A DNA stretch of 64,000 nucleotides. Origin: Isosphaera pallida ATCC 43644. GTDB lineage: Bacteria > Planctomycetota > Planctomycetia > Isosphaerales > Isosphaeraceae. Positions within the stretch are counted from its first letter, which is position 1; every line of letters starts with the position of its first letter. Both the position numbers and the translations under genes were made by a program. This document shows, one piece after another, positions 46,614 to 54,915 of the stretch. The stretch is from assembly GCF_000186345.1 (NCBI RefSeq), contig NC_014962.1:2818450-2882449 (forward strand), written 5' to 3'. Below the pieces are notes generated by a model, which saw only the letters and a list, made by a program, of their open reading frames with translations, was not told where the DNA came from and made no database searches.

Positions 46614-47990
46614 GTGATCATGGCATCGGATGGAGATAAAAATAGAACTGTTGGCAACGCGCCGGTAGGTTCCGCACGGCAGGAGCGCCGGGGGTTCGAT
46701 TCCCGAGCGATGCGGGCGGCGTTTCCGGCGTTGCACCGCGAGGTTCATCCGGGCAAACCCCTGGTGTATCTCGATTCGGCGGCCACCGCGCCCAAGCCCC
46801 AGGCGGTGCTGGACGCGGTGAGGCGCTACGACGCCGAGTTCCCGGCGAATGTCCATCGCGGCATCCACACCCTCGCCGAAGAGGCGACCGAGGCGTATGA
46901 GGCGGCTCGCGCCACGGTCGCCGCCTGGCTCGGTTCGACCGACCCCCTTGGGGACGCCTCGCGCGTGGTGTTCGTCAAGAACGCAACCGAAGCCCTCAAC
47001 CTGGTGGCGCTGGGGTGGGCCGGTTCGCGTCTTGAGAAGGGCGACGAGGTGGTGCTGACCGTGGCCGAACATCACGCCAACCTCGTGCCCTGGCGGATGC
47101 TGGCGGAGCGTCGCGGTGTGACCTTGCGTTACGCCGACCTCGACGCCGAGGGCCGTCTGACCTTCGAGGCGGTTGAGGCGGTGGTCTCGGAGCGCACCCT
47201 TGTGCTGGCGGTCACAGGGCTGTCCAATATTTTGGGCACGAGTCTGCCAGTGGACCGTCTGGTAGCGCTTGGGCGTTCGGTCGGAGCGGCGGTGGTGGTC
47301 GATCTCGCTCAGGCCGCCGGCCGTTTGCCCGCGCCAGTGAACGGCGGTTGGCTGGAGGCCGACTTTTTGGCCTTCTCTGGTCACAAGTTGGGCGGTCCCA
47401 CCGGGGTGGGGGTGCTGGTGGGTCGTCCCGAACGCTTGGAGGAAACCGAGCCGATCCTGGGCGGCGGCGGCATGATCGCGCGGGTCGATCTCGATGCGGT
47501 CACCTGGACCGAGCCGCCCCACAAGTTCGAGGCGGGCACGCCGCCCATCGCCCAGGCGATCGGTCTGGCCGCCGCGATCGACTTCCTCGACCAGTTCGAC
47601 CGGGTCGCAATAGCCGCCCACGAACAACGCCTGGCCCAACGCGCCGCCCGCGAACTCGCCGCCCTGGATGGGGTTCGGCTGGTGGGAGCGGGAGCCGATC
47701 GGGTCGAACGTCATGGGATCGTCAGTTTCGTGTGCGACGCGGTCCATCCCCACGACCTGGCGCAATGGGCCGACGCCGACGGGGTGGCGATCCGGGCCGG
47801 TCATCATTGCGGTCAACCGCTGCATCGCCGCCTTGGCTTGACCGCCTCGGCTCGCGCCAGCTTCGGACCCTACAACGACGATGCGGACGTCGATTGCTTG
47901 ATCGCCACGGTGCGATCGGCCCTGGCCCGTTTCGGTCGTCATCGGGCAACGGTTGCCGTCGGCTCTCATCGAATCGGCACACCTCGGTGA
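46614..47990 (+). CDS. sufS: Cysteine desulfurase SufS
   Basis: PLP-dependent enzyme that removes sulfur from cysteine for Fe-S cluster assembly. The 458-aa protein has the PLP lysine in SGHKLGGPTG, the persulfide-forming cysteine in RAGHHCGQPLH, a PLP-binding HHANLVPW and VVVDLAQAAG. The class is group II (SufS/CsdA). GTG 46614 has AAGGA six bases upstream; ATG 46620 and ATG 46581 are alternatives. sufU follows after 21 bases, giving the sulfur-transfer pair. sufB, sufC and sufD are not in the window. Confidence 0.95.
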   Translation: MIMASDGDKNRTVGNAPVGSARQERRGFDSRAMRAAFPALHREVHPGKPLVYLDSAATAPKPQAVLDAVRRYDAEFPANVHRGIHTLAEEATEAYEAARATVAAWLGSTDPLGDASRVVFVKNATEALNLVALGWAGSRLEKGDEVVLTVAEHHANLVPWRMLAERRGVTLRYADLDAEGRLTFEAVEAVVSERTLVLAVTGLSNILGTSLPVDRLVALGRSVGAAVVVDLAQAAGRLPAPVNGGWLEADFLAFSGHKLGGPTGVGVLVGRPERLEETEPILGGGGMIARVDLDAVTWTEPPHKFEAGTPPIAQAIGLAAAIDFLDQFDRVAIAAHEQRLAQRAARELAALDGVRLVGAGADRVERHGIVSFVCDAVHPHDLAQWADADGVAIRAGHHCGQPLHRRLGLTASARASFGPYNDDADVDCLIATVRSALARFGRHRATVAVGSHRIGTPR

Positions 47991-48011
47991 TCCCACGCCG
48001 ATTCTTTGAAC

Positions 48012-48455
48012 ATGAATGAGATGGATTCCATGATTGACCAACTGTACTGCGACGAAATTCTCGACCTGGCGCGGAACTCGCCCCATCGGGGCGACCTGAA
48101 CCATCCTGACCTGTTGGCTTGCTTATCCAATCCGCTTTGCGGCGACGAACTGACAATCGCGCTGAAACTCGCGCCTCCGGAGAATCCGGACGACACTGAC
48201 CCAGACCATCGGCGCATCGAGGCGTTTCGGTTCGTGGGACATGGTTGCGCGATCAGCCAAGCCGCCGTGGAGTTGCTGGCCGAGCATCTGGAAGGCCGCA
48301 CGCTGGCCGAAGCCCGGGCGTTCGGCGAACGCGACCTGCTCGACCTTTTAGGGTTGCCTCTGACCCCGGCCCGGCTCAAGTGCGGCCTTCTGGGGTTGCG
48401 CGCGTTGAAGCGGGCGCTCGACGCCGAGGCCCGCGACCGTGGGCGGCCTTCCTGA
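48012..48455 (+). CDS. sufU: SufU-type Fe-S assembly/sulfur-transfer protein
   Basis: A 147-aa zinc-dependent sulfur acceptor of the SufU family that takes persulfide from SufS. The three metal/sulfur cysteines are present: NPLCGDEL, GHGCAISQA and RLKCGLLGL, with the Asp of CGDEL as the fourth ligand. It carries the insert that separates SufU from IscU. ATG 48012 is chosen; ATGs at 48021 and 48030 are possible. It follows sufS directly and a strong hairpin (48495-48530) follows it. Confidence 0.9.
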   Translation: MNEMDSMIDQLYCDEILDLARNSPHRGDLNHPDLLACLSNPLCGDELTIALKLAPPENPDDTDPDHRRIEAFRFVGHGCAISQAAVELLAEHLEGRTLAEARAFGERDLLDLLGLPLTPARLKCGLLGLRALKRALDAEARDRGRPS

Positions 48456-48494
48456 ATTCGATCCGGCAAGGAGATGGATGTAAGAGAGTGTCAC

Positions 48495-48530
48495 CGCCGT
48501 TGGGCCAATCCTCGGGTTGGTCCAACGGCG
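48495..48530. terminator. Strong hairpin between convergent sufU and the dockerin gene
   Basis: CGCCGTTGG (48495-48503) pairs with CCAACGGCG (48522-48530), with CCAA/TTGG inside; a 13-bp stem with one G/T internal mismatch and an eight-base loop. It lies 40 bases after the sufU stop and 48 before the opposing gene's stop. The T-tract is weak, so it may end transcription in both directions. Confidence 0.65.
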
Positions 48531-48577
48531 TTCAGGGTTTGGAGAAATGCGAACTCGGGTGAAAGGACAAACCGACC

Positions 48578-51500
48578 TTAGATCCGGCGTCCCAGGTTGG
48601 CGCGGAAGCGGATGAGGTCGGAGTTGTCCACGTCGCCGTCGTCATCAGAGTCAAAGAAATGAACATAGGCTCCAGCCAATGCGAGGCGGAAGTTGCGCAG
48701 GTCGGAGTTGTCCACGTCGCCGTCGCCGTCGGAGTCGCCGAAGAGGCGGTGGAACAGCAGCGAAGCGTTCTGGGTCATGGCGGTATTGGAGGCGGTGGAG
48801 GAGACGGCCGAGGCGACCACTTCCAGACGCCACCAGCCATCGGCCACCGAGTTCCCCGTTGCCAGCCGAACGGTGGCGACGGTCTTGCCGTTGACGAGTT
48901 GGGTGGTCCAGGTCAGGGGGACAGCCGCGCCTCCATTGGCGGGCACGAGGCGAAATGCGGTGGGGGCGAGTTGGACCGCGGTAGAGAAGGCGACCAGCCA
49001 TTCACGCACCATCGAGCGTTGCAGGTGAGGCGAGGCGTGGACTTGAAGCGACTCGACCTCAGGCACGACTACCGGAGCTGGACGGATCGAACCGGTAAGG
49101 GTCAGGTCGCGGCTGGGGTCGCCGAAGCCTACGCCGGTGATGGTCCAATCCTGAGCGCCGAAATAGACTAGGCGGAATGTGACCGGATCGGCGCGGTCGA
49201 TCAAGCCCGGGATGCCGGCGAGGTTGGCGGTGATTCCTTGGGCGGAGTTGATCGTGCCAGTGGTGGGGAGGTACTGGAAGGTCGCGCCGTTGTCCAGCGA
49301 GTAGGCCACCGCGACGCCAGCGCTGGCTGGGTTGTTTTGGAAGAAGGGTTGGAAATTCAACTCGGTGAGGGTCATCAACTGATTGGGGGCGGGTTGGATC
49401 TGGAATTCATAATATTCGCCGCGTTGCATGGCGTCGTCGCGGTTGGTAGCCCAACGGTTGCCTTGAACGCTGGCGGTCAAACGTCGCGGGAAGGAGTTGG
49501 TCGCCCAATTCGGCGGCAGACGCAAGGCGGGACCACGTGACAGAGGCGTGGTAGTGATCCGGTTGGTGCCGCCGGTGCGGGGGGCGTTGGCCTCGTCGCC
49601 CAGGAAGTTGGTCAGTTCCCAGAACGCTAGCGCACCGAGTTGGCCATCGGCCATTGGAATGGCGGCAAGCTCGTTGGAGGGCAAACCGGGACCGCGATCG
49701 TTGAGGGTCGAAATGGCGAAGACGTAATTGGTGCCGTTGGTCAAGCCGCTGATTCGTTGATTGGTCACACTGGGACCGACCACCAACTCCTGATCGTATA
49801 GACCTGGTTGGGTGCCCCAGCGCACCAGATACCCGGTGGCTCCGGCGACTGGGGACCAGGTGAGATCGACGTATTGATCGCCGTCGGCGGCGCTTTGAAG
49901 GATGGGAGGAGCGAGGGTGCCGACGGGGCGGACTTCGACCCGGTTGAGGGTGAAGGAGCCACCCTGGGAGCGGACCATGACCGAATGAACGCCGGGGGTC
50001 AAAGTGGCGACGCCGGAGACCGGCTGGCCGGAGACGCCGTTGCTCAACACGGTTCGACCGGCCCCCAATTCCAGGCGGACTTGGCCGCCGCTCGTGGTGT
50101 GAGCGATCACTTCGTAATCGCCCAGGGTGGGAATGATCACATTGAAGGCCATCCAGCCGTAGGCGTTGAGAATCGCACCGTTGGTCCGAACGGCGGCCTC
50201 GCGGTCGCCGGGCAGAAGTACCGTGGGGGCGCGGTTGCCGTTGGTCGGCTCGACCCGAAGGGTGTTGTTATGGACGCTCCAGCTTTGATAAATCGGTTCG
50301 ACGGCGATGTTGTCTAGGTCGTACCACTGGAAATAGGTGCCGTGGACATTCAAGACGCCGCCGGAGCGGGAGAAGGCGTCCAAGGCGCGCTGGTTGGCCT
50401 GGGCGGCGCGGGGGTCGAGGAACTTGGCGTGGTTTTGGATGGGCAGCTGTTCGAAGTCGCCGCCGAGCGACCAACCGCCCTCGTAGGCCACCACGTTCAG
50501 TCCGAACGACTGGGCCCAGCGGGCCTGATTGTGGAGTTGCCGTTGATAATTGCTCTGGGCAATTTGACCATTCGCTTCGCCCGAACCGGGGATGCCGCCG
50601 GCGAAAATCGCGTCCAGACTGACTAAACGCAGGTCGTCCAGATAGGTTTCCCGCTCGCCGGTGGCGGGGGTGCTGATTTGAATCGTGTAGCTGCCGGCGG
50701 TTGGCGCGTCGAACACGACGCTGCCGTAACGCACGAAGTTCGTCGCGTTTTGACCCCATCGCCCAGGCGGGGTGAACGTGCCGGGGTTGACCAGGTGGCT
50801 GGCCGGATCGCGGCGGATTGGACCGCCGGGCGTGATGTTCTGACCGTTGACCGTGATCCGGAGCGGAGCGGCCATGTTGGAACCCGATTTGACCGCCGCG
50901 CGGAATTCCAGGGCGTACTGGCCGGGAGTGGTGATCGTGATGGTCTGGCTCATCGCGCCGTTGGCCCCTAAAAAGGCGCGTTGCCCGCCCTCGAAGGAGG
51001 TGGCTCGTTCGATACCCGCGTTGCCCGTGAAAGTCCAGCCAGCGCCAGCGGGAGCAACCACGCGTCCGCTGACGACGGGGCTTTCAAAGCCGGGGTTGAC
51101 CAAGCTCATCTCGGTTTGCAGTCCCCGAGAGTTGCCCGAGCCGTAGTAGGTTGCTCCACCGCCTCCCCAAATGAAGTAGCTAACCGGCTTGGGATTGGCC
51201 ACATGAGTTTGGCCGTCGCCGTTGTTGAAATAGTCGTCCAGGAACCGCAACCCGGTCATCGCCGAATCCTGGGCATTGTCGTACTGATATTCATAAAGAA
51301 CACGCACCCGATCCCCCATCGCCGCGTCGCCGAAGACCGAGCGGAAAATCTCGCTGGCCCTTACGGTGCGCAGCGCCATCCACCGCAGATAGTTGCCATT
51401 GGGAGCGCTGCCGTCGAAGTTGATGATCTGGCCGTCGGGGGTGTTGTTGTGGACCGCCTCGCGGGCGAGTTCCACCGCGCGGTTGGACTGGCTGAAGGCC

Positions 51501-52960
51501 CAGTTCCAGACCTCGTTGGTCCATTCGACATAGACCTTCAGGTTGGAGTTGAGTGGGGGATAGACCGGGTTGGCGGTGGGACCGTTGTAGGGGTTCACGC
51601 CGTCGGAGCCGTAGCGGATCAGCTTGGCCAGACGAGTGACATAGTCATTGTCGGCGGCTACGGGAATCGTAATGTACAAATCCCTCCCGGTTTCATTCGA
51701 AACCATAACCTGGTGTTCCCAGGTGGGCCGGGGATTCCAGGGGCGCAGAACCCTTGGTTGGTCGGGGAGGATTCGGTCGTTCCAAGTGACCTCGTTGGTG
51801 TTGAAGTTGACCGTCAGCCAGCGCAGCGTGGTCAGGGAGGACACCGCGTTTTTATAGGAACGCGCGAGATACTCACCCCGATCGTGGGGGATGGAGGAGC
51901 CGGGACTGATCGGGCGGTAAAGTTGGACTTGGGTGACCCCGTCGTTGGTGGTGCTGGCCGGGGTTCGCCGGGTGTCGCGGAAGCTCAAGTAAAGAATGTC
52001 GAGTCCCGGCAGATCGACCAGCGCGGTGGTGGTGTTGGTGGCCGCGTCGTAGCCAACGCCGAATGGCAGCGAGTTGCCGTAGGAGACGCCGTTGACTCGG
52101 AAAACGCTGGCGTTGCTCTGGGTCGAGACCCGCGCTCGGCCCTGGAAGACCAAAAGGTAGGTGCCCGCGGTTTTCTCCGGCGAGCGGCCTTCCCACACGA
52201 TGTTGGTGGCGTCGGCGGTAGGCCAGCCTTGCGCATCGAGTGCCACGAGCGGCGAACCGAAGTAGTTGTTGGGGTTGCCCCACTCGGCCCTTCCGGTGCG
52301 GATGGTGTCCGCGAAGATCTCAAAGGCCGCTCCTTCGGTGTTGACCCCAATCTGGCCCAATGGTTCGATCGTTTCCAGAGGCACGCTGGGGGCCGACCAG
52401 GCGAGTTGGACCCGCGCCGGACCGGAATCTTCCCGATATTCCAGACGCACATCATACGTCGCGCCAGCGGTGAATGAATATGTTCCAGTGAACGTGTTGT
52501 TCGACGAATTGTTCCACTGGTCGATCACGGTCGTCCAAGTGGTTGAACCAGCTGGGCGGATCGCCAGGCGAACCCCGTCGCTGGTGGACAGCCTCAGCGT
52601 GTAGGTCTCGCTGAACCTGGGAATCAGTTGGCCGGTCCAGCGCACCGAATAGTCGTCCACGCCCACTTGCCGAAGCGCGGGATTGGTAGACCCGCCGGGT
52701 GCAGTGGTGGTGCCCCAATCGAAGTCGATCCGCACGTCCCGACGCACGAACGCCGGCGCGCCTTGAAGGTCGGGGTTGGCGAAGTAGTCGCCCAACAGAC
52801 CTGCCGAGGTGAAGCCTCCTCCCAGGCCGCTCATCACCAGGCGGTTTTCCAACACCTCTAGCATCATCCGTCTTGAGGCGAGGCGACGACGATCCCGGGA
52901 GGCAGCGCGGCTCCGGTAAGACTCACAAATGCTCAATTCCGTTTTTTTGCATTCTAGCAT
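48578..52960 (-). CDS. Large secreted multi-domain protein with PA14, glycoside-hydrolase-like, Fn3 and dockerin domains
   Basis: A 1460-aa protein. N-terminus RRLASRRMMLEVLENRLVM (26-43) resembles the planctomycete 'LExLExRxL' leader that marks surface or secreted proteins. PA14-like domain about 50-195. A TIM-barrel-like domain follows at about 350-900: acid/base motif WTNEVWN at 480-486 (clan GH-A 'NE') and a nucleophile-type motif VVAYEGGW with Glu827. An adhesin-like beta module (620-780, NPGFE and YLDDLRLVS) sits between them. Then a carbohydrate-binding-like module (905-1015), an Fn3 domain (1016-1105), further beta domains, and a C-terminal dockerin with two DSDGDGDVDNSDL-type loops (1408-1458). 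AAGGA lies upstream of ATG 52960. Glycanase activity is predicted, not shown. Confidence 0.88.
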   Translation of the reverse strand: MLECKKTELSICESYRSRAASRDRRRLASRRMMLEVLENRLVMSGLGGGFTSAGLLGDYFANPDLQGAPAFVRRDVRIDFDWGTTTAPGGSTNPALRQVGVDDYSVRWTGQLIPRFSETYTLRLSTSDGVRLAIRPAGSTTWTTVIDQWNNSSNNTFTGTYSFTAGATYDVRLEYREDSGPARVQLAWSAPSVPLETIEPLGQIGVNTEGAAFEIFADTIRTGRAEWGNPNNYFGSPLVALDAQGWPTADATNIVWEGRSPEKTAGTYLLVFQGRARVSTQSNASVFRVNGVSYGNSLPFGVGYDAATNTTTALVDLPGLDILYLSFRDTRRTPASTTNDGVTQVQLYRPISPGSSIPHDRGEYLARSYKNAVSSLTTLRWLTVNFNTNEVTWNDRILPDQPRVLRPWNPRPTWEHQVMVSNETGRDLYITIPVAADNDYVTRLAKLIRYGSDGVNPYNGPTANPVYPPLNSNLKVYVEWTNEVWNWAFSQSNRAVELAREAVHNNTPDGQIINFDGSAPNGNYLRWMALRTVRASEIFRSVFGDAAMGDRVRVLYEYQYDNAQDSAMTGLRFLDDYFNNGDGQTHVANPKPVSYFIWGGGGATYYGSGNSRGLQTEMSLVNPGFESPVVSGRVVAPAGAGWTFTGNAGIERATSFEGGQRAFLGANGAMSQTITITTPGQYALEFRAAVKSGSNMAAPLRITVNGQNITPGGPIRRDPASHLVNPGTFTPPGRWGQNATNFVRYGSVVFDAPTAGSYTIQISTPATGERETYLDDLRLVSLDAIFAGGIPGSGEANGQIAQSNYQRQLHNQARWAQSFGLNVVAYEGGWSLGGDFEQLPIQNHAKFLDPRAAQANQRALDAFSRSGGVLNVHGTYFQWYDLDNIAVEPIYQSWSVHNNTLRVEPTNGNRAPTVLLPGDREAAVRTNGAILNAYGWMAFNVIIPTLGDYEVIAHTTSGGQVRLELGAGRTVLSNGVSGQPVSGVATLTPGVHSVMVRSQGGSFTLNRVEVRPVGTLAPPILQSAADGDQYVDLTWSPVAGATGYLVRWGTQPGLYDQELVVGPSVTNQRISGLTNGTNYVFAISTLNDRGPGLPSNELAAIPMADGQLGALAFWELTNFLGDEANAPRTGGTNRITTTPLSRGPALRLPPNWATNSFPRRLTASVQGNRWATNRDDAMQRGEYYEFQIQPAPNQLMTLTELNFQPFFQNNPASAGVAVAYSLDNGATFQYLPTTGTINSAQGITANLAGIPGLIDRADPVTFRLVYFGAQDWTITGVGFGDPSRDLTLTGSIRPAPVVVPEVESLQVHASPHLQRSMVREWLVAFSTAVQLAPTAFRLVPANGGAAVPLTWTTQLVNGKTVATVRLATGNSVADGWWRLEVVASAVSSTASNTAMTQNASLLFHRLFGDSDGDGDVDNSDLRNFRLALAGAYVHFFDSDDDGDVDNSDLIRFRANLGRRI

Positions 52961-53509
52961 TAGGTGATATTCCTTGTTGCAGATCCAAGCAACCGCTGCG
53001 ACATCTTGCTGAGTGAGGAAAGATGCCGCCGGCTCCCAGCGGTTGTGAGCCGGTCCAACGCAGTTGCGGACTTCGCTTGGGCCTGGAGAAACACGGTGTG
53101 GTCAAACTTTGCAGTACCACGAAACGACATGACGGTGGACTTGGATGGCAACCAGCCAGCCGACGCCTAGGGACAGGCGTGTCCAACTCCACCGACGACG
53201 GCATGGAGTCGGAACATACGCGATTCGAGAGAAGGGGCGGAAGTGAACCGCGTGAAAGAACTTGAAGGGATGAAAACGGGATGGTGTGGAAAAGGACACT
53301 TCGCGTTCCAATCGCCTGAATCCGTTCACAATCCCGATGGGACAATAGGTTTGATTTCCGGGACCGTCAAGAGGGTTGTAGCATCAAAGCATCAGTGGTC
53401 TGCATCGAGGGGGATTGGAAACACGTTGTGTCGATTGCGGGTCGAACTTGTGACCAAACCCGCGGTGAAGCGGGGCGGCATGATTCACTGGAGCGGAATG
53501 CGCTGCGGC
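52961..53509. other. Leader/promoter region of the dockerin gene
   Basis: About 549 bases before ATG 52960 up to the fabH stop. Its first 95 bases hold two interlocked inverted repeats (52990-53053). A promoter was not resolved. Short open frames here are not supported. Confidence 0.5.
52990..53053 (-). promoter_or_regulatory. Interlocked inverted repeats in the dockerin-gene leader
   Basis: CAACCGCTG (52990-52998) pairs with CAGCGGTTG (53037-53045); CCGGCTC (53029-53035) pairs with GAGCCGG (53047-53053). The second arm of the first repeat lies in the loop of the second, so the transcript could form a pseudoknot or switch between two hairpins, 30-95 bases before the start codon. Confidence 0.4.
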
Positions 53510-54535
53510 TCACCAGCGCCAGAGGAAGGTGCCCCAGTTGAGACCGGCTCCGAAGCCAGAGATCAGCGCGAGGTCGCCGCGCTGGAGACCGGGGCCGCGT
53601 ACCAATTCGTCCCAGGCGAGGGCGACCGAGCCGGCGGAGGTGTTGCCGTAGCGGTCCAGATTTTTGAACACTTTTTCGCGGGGGAATCCCAGCACGTCGC
53701 TGGCTGAGTTGAGGATGCGGACGTTGGCCTGGTGGGGCACGAACCAGGCGACTTGATCGACGTTGACCTGAGCGTGCTTGAGAACGTCCAGCGCGCTATC
53801 GGTAAGGACGCGGACGGCCCACTTGAACACGGCGCGGCCGTCCATGTGGAGGTAGTGGCGGCCGGCGGCGAGTTCCTCGGGGGTGGGCGGGTTGCGGCTG
53901 CCGCAGGCGGGGCGATCCAGCAGCGGACCGCCGGCTCCGTCGGAGCCGAGTTGACAGGCGAGCATTCCTTGATCGGGGTCGCCCGGTCCTAACAACACCG
54001 CGCCGGCTCCGTCGCCGAAGAGAGGGAAGCTGCGGGGATCGTTGGGGTTGATGATCCGGCTGTTGGTGTCGCCGCCAATGACCAGAGCGCGCTTGGAGGT
54101 GCCGGCAGCGACGAACTGGGCGGCGGTGGCTAATGCGTAAACGAACCCAGCGCAGGCGGCTTGCAGGTCGAAGGCGGGGCAGACCAGCTTCATGCGGTCT
54201 TGCACGATGCAGGCGGTCGAGGGAAACGAGAAGTCAGGGGTGAAGGTGCCCAGCACCAGCAGATCGACTTCGGAGGGGGCCACCCCGGCGGCTTCCAGAC
54301 AGCGCTGGGCGGCGATCACGCAAAGGTCGCTTGTGGCTTGATCGGGCGCGGCGAAGCGGCGCTCATAAATGCCGGTACGGTTGACGATCCAATCGTGGTC
54401 GAAACCGTGGGTGCGCGCCAGGTCGTGGTTGGTGACCACCAACGAGGGGGCGTAGCTGCCGGTACCCAGGACCGCGACGCCCTGCAGCGACCAAGTCCGG
54501 GCGTCGGTGAGGGTGCGTGAAGTGCTTTGGCTCAT
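53510..54535 (-). CDS. fabH: Beta-ketoacyl-ACP synthase III (FabH)
   Basis: Initiates type II fatty-acid synthesis by condensing acetyl- or branched acyl-CoA with malonyl-ACP. The 341-aa protein has the catalytic triad: Cys in QAACAGFVYAL, His in VPHQANVRI and Asn in RYGNTSAGS. WIVNRTGIYERR marks the start of the fold. ATG 54535 is used; the frame to 54727 is spurious. No other fab gene is near, so it stands alone. Confidence 0.93.
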   Translation of the reverse strand: MSQSTSRTLTDARTWSLQGVAVLGTGSYAPSLVVTNHDLARTHGFDHDWIVNRTGIYERRFAAPDQATSDLCVIAAQRCLEAAGVAPSEVDLLVLGTFTPDFSFPSTACIVQDRMKLVCPAFDLQAACAGFVYALATAAQFVAAGTSKRALVIGGDTNSRIINPNDPRSFPLFGDGAGAVLLGPGDPDQGMLACQLGSDGAGGPLLDRPACGSRNPPTPEELAAGRHYLHMDGRAVFKWAVRVLTDSALDVLKHAQVNVDQVAWFVPHQANVRILNSASDVLGFPREKVFKNLDRYGNTSAGSVALAWDELVRGPGLQRGDLALISGFGAGLNWGTFLWRW

Positions 54536-54915
54536 AACGGCTTGACGGACGCGCCGACCTCGACCTACCGAAGCGAATCTCGGAACGGGAAACCGAGTCG
54601 TCTCATTCGCCTTCGCGCCGCGAGTTCCTGGGTGAATCGTCCGACCGTTGGTTGGCAAAGGGCGGACGAACACGCGGAGAGGTCTTCGGACGCGATCGCG
54701 TTGGAGTCGATCGGCGATGAAGAGCACGCCGCCGGAAGTGTCGATTCCCAGACCTCATTGAGGAACGAGGGATCTCCAGGGGGGAGGTGACGGCCTCGGC
54801 GCGTCTCATGCGTTTCATCATACCCCAGCCGGCGATTCGCTCCTAGACGACTTCCTACCTTGGCGGGAATCGACCATCCATGAGTGGGCGATTCGAAGGG
54901 CCAAGCCAGTTGGTG
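54536..54915. other. Spacer between fabH and the hybrid kinase
   Basis: 380 bases between the two minus-strand genes (fabH start 54535; kinase stop 54916). Should hold the fabH promoter. I see no gene and no consensus promoter. Confidence 0.4.

Noticed and set aside
46572-48104. 510-aa open frame antisense to sufS
   Set aside because: Same reason; low-complexity Gly/Arg/His composition and no ribosome site.
50981-52477. 498-aa open frame antisense to the dockerin gene
   Set aside because: Composition and lack of motifs mark it as a shadow of the real gene.
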